Both the position numbers and the translations under genes were made by a program. Source: Tethybacter castelli (GTDB lineage Bacteria; Pseudomonadota; Gammaproteobacteria; Tethybacterales; Tethybacteraceae). Taken from it: a stretch of DNA of 28,254 nucleotides. Positions 23,593 through 28,254 of the stretch are shown here, piece by piece; position 1 is the first letter of the stretch, and each line of letters begins with the position of its first letter. The notes under the pieces are model-generated. The model worked only from the letters and a program-made list of their open reading frames with translations. It ran no database searches and had not been told where the DNA came from. The stretch lies in assembly GCA_036679665.1 (NCBI GenBank), contig JAZHEJ010000045.1, positions 1 through 28,254 on the forward strand. Reading direction: 5' to 3'.

Positions 23593-26313
23593 TTAAACCT
23601 TGCTCACCCAGGCGCGAAAATGCTTCAACACTTCATTAAGGCGCGGCTCATAATCCCAGCCTGCATGGAAAGTTTCGAAGATATGGATCAGCTGCGGTTC
23701 AGATAGTCCATAAAGATGCGCCACAACCGCATCAATCTCATGAATTTTATCTTGCTTGTCATCGCATTCTAGTAGGCCGTATTTAACCTCAACGGCGTTT
23801 GCCCAGTCTGCAAAACGTACATCTGGGCACGCAAGGCGGCCAGAAAGTTTCACCAAGCGTTTCCATAATGGGTTGCTGCGTTCAGGCCGAGGGATGGGAA
23901 ATGAGTTAAAAATAAAGAAGCTAACGTGTGTTTCAACAAATCGGCGGGCATACCAATCCAGCGGAATGGACGACAAAACACCTAACAAAAAGGCCTCGTC
24001 CTTTGCATCTCCTCTTGGAAACATTAGCACTGGGCCTGTGTTTGTTATGAAGTTCTTGGGTGGCAAAAGACATGCAATCACAGTTCGGCTACTGGTCCGA
24101 TGTGTTATATCGCGAAAAGCAATTCGTGCTTTGAGTGGAGATAAAGTAGTTTCGTCTTCAACATATTCTCTGGAAAATTCTCTGTGAACACTATCACGCG
24201 CACCTATGTTCGCTCGCAGCCTTTTACTTTGAAGCCAAGACAACACAACCTTAGGGTCTGCCCATGAGTTATATTTTTTAGTATCTGGATTCCACAGATC
24301 AAAACTGGCACCTTTATAAACTTTCCAAAATCCTTCAGGACAATACTTTGAATAGTACATTAAACATTTCTGAGCAGTAGCATCCAATTCGCGATCAGGC
24401 CGAGCGCGCCAGCTGTCAGGTTCGTTTAAACTCAGCCAACGTGCTTTTCGAAGTTGTCCAAACACCTCTGTTGAGTATGGCTCAGGAAACAATGGCAAAG
24501 ATGCACTCTCATTCCACCCAAGTACCTCATCGCTAGAAAATCGCTGTGTCTTTGAATCTTTACCTTTTAGGAAAGAGGTCAAGTTAGTGAACGGACCCTT
24601 GAGAGCTATACCAGGTCTTGGACTCTTCGAAAGAGATAACAGGCAAATAGTATATGTCGGCGCTATGTCAAAAACCCATTTTGCCGTATTTTGTAACGTG
24701 ACTACATTTATCAAATTACCTTTGTTAAAAAGCACTTTCCTAAATTCCTTAGACCCAAGCGCAGATAATACCGTTCTTGGCATCACTACGCCTATACGCC
24801 CGATCTTTTGTGAAGTTGCAAACCAAAACCGCCATGCAAAAGCCTTGTAAAGGTCAGGGTCTCCAGTTCCCATACCAGGGAAATTCCCTGCCTTAAGCAA
24901 TTTTCTAATTGAATTCGCTTCTGAGGTTTCTTCTTTTAGTTCAGCTAAGAGGTCAGGCCTGGTTTGGCACAGTATATCAATACGCTCATTTTGTTCTCTA
25001 GGGCTCAATCCTGACAAACCTGGCTCGTATCGAGCCCAGAATTTGTCTTTATTAACCACCGCCTCTTCCCAAGGTGGATTCCCTAAAATCACATTGAAAC
25101 CTTGAGAGCGGCCAAGAAACACCTCAGGGAATGCGATAGGGAAATGCATTGCAGAAAACGGGCTTAAAACTTTCCGCGCAAGCTTGAGTGCAGCTGAACT
25201 TTGAACCTCATCCTTCAATTTTTCCCAATCTTCAAATGGATAGTCTTTCAGGAGCGGGTCATCTGCCACCGGTTGCGCTGTTATAAGGTCGCAAAGGGCT
25301 TTGGTATCCAGCGTCTTTTGACGGGCTTCTTCCATTAATGTTCGGCCAGTTTCGATATCTTTCACTGATGCATCGGATAGCTGTGCCAATTTCTGAAGTG
25401 GTTCCGCTGCTTGACCCAACAAATTATCCGCGTCCGCTTCAAACAGCGTCCCAGCACCTTCATCAAATTTCTTGCGGATTTCATCCAAGGAACCCACGCC
25501 AACTAAAGCATTTCCATGCACTAAATTATGGTCAAGAAGCGAAAGCGGCAGGCCCGGCACAAAGGTATGAATCCAAATAGATAGCCGTGCCAATTGGACC
25601 GCGATGGCGTTTAAATCCACCCCATAAATACAACGCCGCGCAATCATGCGGCGCAGCAGCAGGCCATCTTCTATCACCACAGTATCGGCTAAATCACCCA
25701 GCTCATTTTTTGCGGCCTCGCGCAAGTATTGTAGTTCTCGCGTGATGCCCGGCGTGGGGTTATCTTCCAGCCAAAGGGCAAAGCGGCGCTCGATGCGGTC
25801 AATCGCAGCTACTAGAAAATGCCCTGACCCCATGGCGATATCGGCAACACGGAAATCAAAAAATTGTTCTGTGCGGCCAGCATCAGACAGGCCGGTCATC
25901 TTTTTTAGATGCTCATCTAGAGCAGGCTCCAGTGTGCTATCTAGCAAATGTTCTACCGCAAAGTCTGGCGTGTAAAAACTGCCAGATGATTTTCGAGCAC
26001 CAGAACGGTCATGAAGATAAATCTCACTAGCATGTATGACTACAGGGTCAGCGTCTCCGGCTGGCAGATAGGTTCCCTTCTTATTTATAGTTAGGTTCTG
26101 TCTAGCCAGAGAAAGCTCAGATTCAAGCAGTCCTTCGTAAATGGTCCCAAACTCACGAACACTTAGTGCACGAAAATCAACCGGGGCGTCAAGCGTGTCC
26201 TCAGCATCAGTCAAAAGAAGCCCACGTAAGGCTTCTTTAAATGAAGCATTTGGCAATGTCAAATCCGCAAGTGCTGCTCCTGCTTTAGAAACGTCAGCGT
26301 CACTTGAGAACAT
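23593..26313 (-). CDS. Eco57I-like N6-adenine DNA methyltransferase, main part (C-terminal frame)
   Basis: A 906-residue frame with the methylase core: SGSFYTPDFAVEHLL (111-125), SAM-binding ADIAMGSGHFL (157-167), and catalytic NPPW (412-415) in FNVILGNPPWEEAV. The remainder is a target-recognition and C-terminal region typical of Eco57I-class enzymes. The ATG at 26313 is not the true start. The same frame is open back to about 26432 and reads SESDHHWKQTVLLWQAVSRG and EWGIPAYNGT just before this Met, as expected for homologues. The upstream part of the protein is in another frame (26259-27260), and the two join at the G10 tract 26413-26422 if one base is added or two removed. The complete gene would be about 4 kb (roughly 1340 residues), a normal size for the class. 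Confidence 0.85.
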   Translation of the reverse strand: MFSSDADVSKAGAALADLTLPNASFKEALRGLLLTDAEDTLDAPVDFRALSVREFGTIYEGLLESELSLARQNLTINKKGTYLPAGDADPVVIHASEIYLHDRSGARKSSGSFYTPDFAVEHLLDSTLEPALDEHLKKMTGLSDAGRTEQFFDFRVADIAMGSGHFLVAAIDRIERRFALWLEDNPTPGITRELQYLREAAKNELGDLADTVVIEDGLLLRRMIARRCIYGVDLNAIAVQLARLSIWIHTFVPGLPLSLLDHNLVHGNALVGVGSLDEIRKKFDEGAGTLFEADADNLLGQAAEPLQKLAQLSDASVKDIETGRTLMEEARQKTLDTKALCDLITAQPVADDPLLKDYPFEDWEKLKDEVQSSAALKLARKVLSPFSAMHFPIAFPEVFLGRSQGFNVILGNPPWEEAVVNKDKFWARYEPGLSGLSPREQNERIDILCQTRPDLLAELKEETSEANSIRKLLKAGNFPGMGTGDPDLYKAFAWRFWFATSQKIGRIGVVMPRTVLSALGSKEFRKVLFNKGNLINVVTLQNTAKWVFDIAPTYTICLLSLSKSPRPGIALKGPFTNLTSFLKGKDSKTQRFSSDEVLGWNESASLPLFPEPYSTEVFGQLRKARWLSLNEPDSWRARPDRELDATAQKCLMYYSKYCPEGFWKVYKGASFDLWNPDTKKYNSWADPKVVLSWLQSKRLRANIGARDSVHREFSREYVEDETTLSPLKARIAFRDITHRTSSRTVIACLLPPKNFITNTGPVLMFPRGDAKDEAFLLGVLSSIPLDWYARRFVETHVSFFIFNSFPIPRPERSNPLWKRLVKLSGRLACPDVRFADWANAVEVKYGLLECDDKQDKIHEIDAVVAHLYGLSEPQLIHIFETFHAGWDYEPRLNEVLKHFRAWVSKV

Positions 26314-27260
26314 AGTCCCGTTATAGGCAGGTATGCCCCATTCTTTATTTCCGCGGGATACAGCTTGCCAGAGTAAAACGGTTTGCTTCCAATGATGGTC
26401 ACTTTCGCTAACGGGGGGGGGGTGATATGGTCAGATGCGGCCTTTGCCAGCTCAATGGCTTTTTGTTTCAGTGACCGTCTGCGATATACCTCATTGCCCT
26501 TATAGGGAAGTAAATCTCGATCCTCGGCATAGGCAATGAATAACAGCCGAAAAAGAACCGTGAGCGCCATTTCATAGGTGAGGGCGAGATCATCCTTGGA
26601 CGGCGTGGTCAGATTTCGTGCCTTAGCGATGCCCATTGCCAGTTGGGGAACAACAATGCCGTAAATTCGTTCACGTAACCGGTCAGCAATGTCTGCGGCA
26701 AAGCGTTTGGACTCTTCCAATATGCTGTAGATTGTGCCGTGCTCTTTGAGCGCGTCTGAAGAGAACAGCAACCACAGAAAACCAATATCATCAGATGATA
26801 GCAGTGATGGCCGGCATTCAACGTAAGTCTCTGTGCGCCCTCTGCGTCCAACGCCAATATTCTTTGTGTTGTACAAGCGCACACGGTCTCCCTGAATCAT
26901 CACAACCCACGGCAGACGTTCTTTATCAGCTTTAGTCAGAGCGTAGGATATGGGTGAGAAATTGTTGAACCGTCCTGTTCCAATCTCGGGTACTTCATCT
27001 TCATTGAGCAGGATGGCAAGTGCTGTTTTTTCTTCACCAGCTGATAGAAGCTCAGTTAAGTTATCAAGGCGCTGACAAGTAAAGCCTAAAGCGGTAAGCA
27101 GCTCTTTTTTTGACTTTCCCAAAACTGACTGTGCTTGTTTGACTGCCGACGCCCAGTCGGCACGATTTCTGGTGCCATGGGTCAATTCATGAAGGGATAG
27201 AAGTCCTTCATTGGTTATGCCGGGCAACCGGGTCTCAAGCGAGGGCATGGCATCAGCCAA
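26259..27260 (-). CDS. N-terminal part of the same methyltransferase (second frame)
   Basis: This frame holds the helical N-terminal portion of the Eco57I-like enzyme (LPGITNEGLLSLHELTHGTRNRADW, ALTYEMALTVLFRLLFIAYAEDRDLLPY, SLKQKAIELAKAASDHITPPP). It is homologous-looking only as far as the G10 tract; the residues after PPP (LAKVTIIGS and on) are out-of-frame product until the stop at 26259. The nominal TTG start at 27260 lies at an A5 run (27259-27263). Adding one base there would join this frame to the next fragment upstream (FLTETRLFDF / LADAMPSLETRL). It is therefore an internal piece, not a separate gene. Confidence 0.75.
   Translation of the reverse strand: MADAMPSLETRLPGITNEGLLSLHELTHGTRNRADWASAVKQAQSVLGKSKKELLTALGFTCQRLDNLTELLSAGEEKTALAILLNEDEVPEIGTGRFNNFSPISYALTKADKERLPWVVMIQGDRVRLYNTKNIGVGRRGRTETYVECRPSLLSSDDIGFLWLLFSSDALKEHGTIYSILEESKRFAADIADRLRERIYGIVVPQLAMGIAKARNLTTPSKDDLALTYEMALTVLFRLLFIAYAEDRDLLPYKGNEVYRRRSLKQKAIELAKAASDHITPPPLAKVTIIGSKPFYSGKLYPAEIKNGAYLPITGLCSQVTLTFLKQEQHLRI
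26413..26422. repeat. G10 homopolymer tract inside the methyltransferase gene
   Basis: Ten consecutive G on the plus strand (C10 in the coding strand) encode the Pro run after SDHIT. With ten bases the reading frame shifts out of the methylase core; with eight or eleven it is continuous. Such tracts are classical slip sites for phase variation, but are also prone to sequencing error. Confidence 0.9.
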
Positions 27261-27608
27261 AAATCAAATAGCCGCGTTTCTGTCAGGAAAAGACAATGCG
27301 GTTTTACAAAGACGTTTAGCCTACGCGATATCTTGTGCATGAAAGACTGGGGGCTGGTCTTCGCCAGTGCCGCACAGAGACGCTCCTTCCGGGTGCGTGA
27401 CCACGACCAAAACTGGGGATGCCCTGCCGCCTTTGCGGTTTTTGAAAGCCTGTTGCAAAGCGCTCGGAGCCGGTTTTGATGGTGATGACAGAACCACGAC
27501 CTCAAGTCCCTGACTGCCAAGACCCAAATACAATCCGACAGGTGCTAATCCTTGAATATCAAGAGTTAGTGGCCTTACAGAAAATTCTGATCCCTCAAGG
27601 AAAGTCAT
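27261..27608 (-). pseudogene. Extreme N-terminal part of the methyltransferase, broken by two slips
   Basis: The likely true start is the ATG at 27608, preceded by AGGAG at 13 bases. The frame MTFLEGSEFSVRPLTLDIQG... runs through GGRASPVLVVVTHPEG to PPVFHAQDIA and stops at TAG near 27321. The protein then continues in another frame as RRLNVFVKPHCLFLTETRLFDF and again shifts at the A5 run (27259-27263) to LADAMPSLETRL. Both slips look like single lost bases. Either the gene is decaying or the sequence has small indel errors in this part. Confidence 0.6.
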
Positions 27609-27752
27609 TGGTTATGCCTGCTCCTAAAATATCTTTATTAGGCAATAGTTTAAGAGGAGGTGTTTTTTTGGAAAGCAGAATTTAACTTTATTTGCTTCTA
27701 ACTACAAAAAAAACCCGCAATTACAGGGCAAGGTGTGGCTGGCAATTGGTAA

Positions 27753-27945
27753 AAAGTTAGGTCAACCGCATCAAGGCCGGCTAGTTTGGCACTGTCTAAC
27801 AATTCAGCTAGCCGACCTTGCCGGAACGTCCGGCTTTAAACGAGTTTAGCCGAATAGCGTAGGAAGAACGATCAGAAAGTGTGGTCATGAAAGTTTAGGG
27901 TAATGCGGTTGCGCAACCAAAATCAAGCAGTTCAGCCTACGAATA
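27753..27945 (-). pseudogene. Right copy of island-flanking repeat: remnant of isomerase gene 5' end
   Basis: This 193-bp stretch matches 19819-20012 at about 92% by eye. Reading from the ATG at 27888 it encodes MTTLSDRSSYAIRLNSFKAG and onward to GKVG, where one deleted base creates an immediate TAG, so it cannot be functional. The operator palindrome GGTTGCGCAACC (27907-27918) is intact. The rest of the 477-base gap between the methylase start and the tRNA (27609-27752 and 27946-28085) shows no gene. Confidence 0.9.
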
Positions 27946-28085
27946 TAGGTTAAATAAATTCTATCAGTTAGTTTGAATGGCGACTTGCCAATTGCCAAGC
28001 AATCAAGGTGCTTAGCCAAAGATATAACTTGCTAAATCAACATGCTTTGGTATCTTCGCAAAAAGGTTGTAAGCTAAAATAGTAA

Positions 28086-28162
28086 TGCGGGGTGGAGCAG
28101 CCCGGTAGCTCATCAGGCTCATAACCTGAAGGTCGTAGGTTCAAATCCTACCCCCGCAACCA
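28086..28162 (+). tRNA. Initiator tRNA-fMet (CAU)
   Basis: A 77-base tRNA with encoded CCA: acceptor GCGGGG/CCCCGC, D arm GGAGCAGCCCGGTAGCTC, anticodon loop CTCATAA (CAT), anticodon stem TCAGG/CCTGA, T arm GTAGG-TTCAAAT-CCTAC. The D arm and overall frame are those of initiator tRNA. Two departures from the E. coli form are that base 1 is T, giving a possible T1-A72 pair instead of the C-A mismatch, and that the anticodon stem has AGG/CCT instead of GGG/CCC. The latter is a variant I associate with Alphaproteobacteria. Confidence 0.95.
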
Positions 28163-28201
28163 ATTGATGCTGTTTTCTATTAGCATACAGATAACAATGT
28201 A

Positions 28202-28254
28202 ATGAAAGCAGAAGATTATTTTGCGAGCGGGAATTCCAAGTTTGCCCAAGGTGA
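28202..28254 (+). CDS. Start of a possible TPR-repeat protein (cut by window end)
   Basis: An ATG opens a frame to the window end: MKAEDYFASGNSKFAQG. The pattern F-x-x-G-N-x-K-F-A-x-G resembles the first helix of tetratricopeptide repeats. Only 17 codons are visible, so the call is tentative. It lies 39 bases after the tRNA on the same strand. Confidence 0.3.
   Translation, partial: MKAEDYFASGNSKFAQG

Noticed and set aside
20443..25975. Plus-strand open frames opposite the helicase and methylase genes
   Set aside because: None has family motifs, and all fall within strongly supported minus-strand coding sequence.
26259..26410. Residues after PPP in the 333-residue frame as a real C-terminus
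   Set aside because: They overlap sequence that makes better sense in the methylase frame (HWKQTVLLWQ, EWGIPAYNGT) and arise from the frame slip at the G10 tract.
27690..27735. Rho-independent terminator at the A-run followed by CCCGC
   Set aside because: Only about three base pairs can form next to the run, too weak to support.
28086..28162. tRNA as integration site of the helicase-methylase island
   Set aside because: The island's borders are the isomerase-derived repeats, not a copy of the tRNA 3' end, and no integrase gene is present. The tRNA lies about 140 bases outside the right repeat.

Overview
The window looks like chromosomal DNA of an alphaproteobacterium, possibly a metagenomic contig. 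The best taxonomic hint is the initiator tRNA near the right end, whose anticodon stem carries AGG/CCU instead of GGG/CCC, a variant I associate with Alphaproteobacteria. The sugar-acid and peptide-import genes fit that reading. No phage, transposase or integrase gene and no CRISPR array is visible.

Layout. (1) 1-1848: housekeeping genes on the minus strand: a truncated cytochrome b561, a YceI-like periplasmic protein and a metallophosphoesterase. (2) 1959-9320: a visibly AT-rich accessory block on the plus strand. It holds a DUF4258 protein, an intact Mrr-type nuclease, a diverged Mrr paralogue whose catalytic D and K are replaced, an HhaI-like C5-cytosine methyltransferase overlapping a HinP1I/MspI-like endonuclease, and a type IIG-like restriction-methylase that is cut short and lacks its nuclease catalytic residues. 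Three copies of a diverged non-coding repeat of about 110 bp punctuate the block and sit at module boundaries. (3) 9547-16901: a GC-richer plus-strand operon for a family-5 oligopeptide-type ABC importer (binding protein, two permeases, fused double ATPase), followed by a flavin-dependent tryptophan-halogenase-like gene. One permease appears to have lost its last membrane segment. (4) 17003-19955: minus-strand sugar-acid genes: a BtpA fragment, L-fuconate dehydratase and a TIM-barrel sugar isomerase/epimerase with a palindromic operator candidate. (5) 20013-27752: a second defence island with two genes, a PLD-SNF2 helicase and an Eco57I-like N6-adenine methyltransferase. The methyltransferase is broken into four reading frames at three single-base slips, one of them in a G10 tract. 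The island is bracketed by two diverged copies of about 194 bp from the 5' end and operator of the isomerase gene. (6) 28086-28254: initiator tRNA and the first codons of a possible TPR protein.

How it fits together: two separate defence loci bracket a metabolic locus. The left one looks like a stack of restriction modules in various states of decay. The right one is a compact helicase/PLD/methylase pair, reminiscent of parts of class 1 DISARM but without drmA/B. This pair, its G-tract and its flanking duplicated isomerase end form the strongest candidate for an unusual system here.
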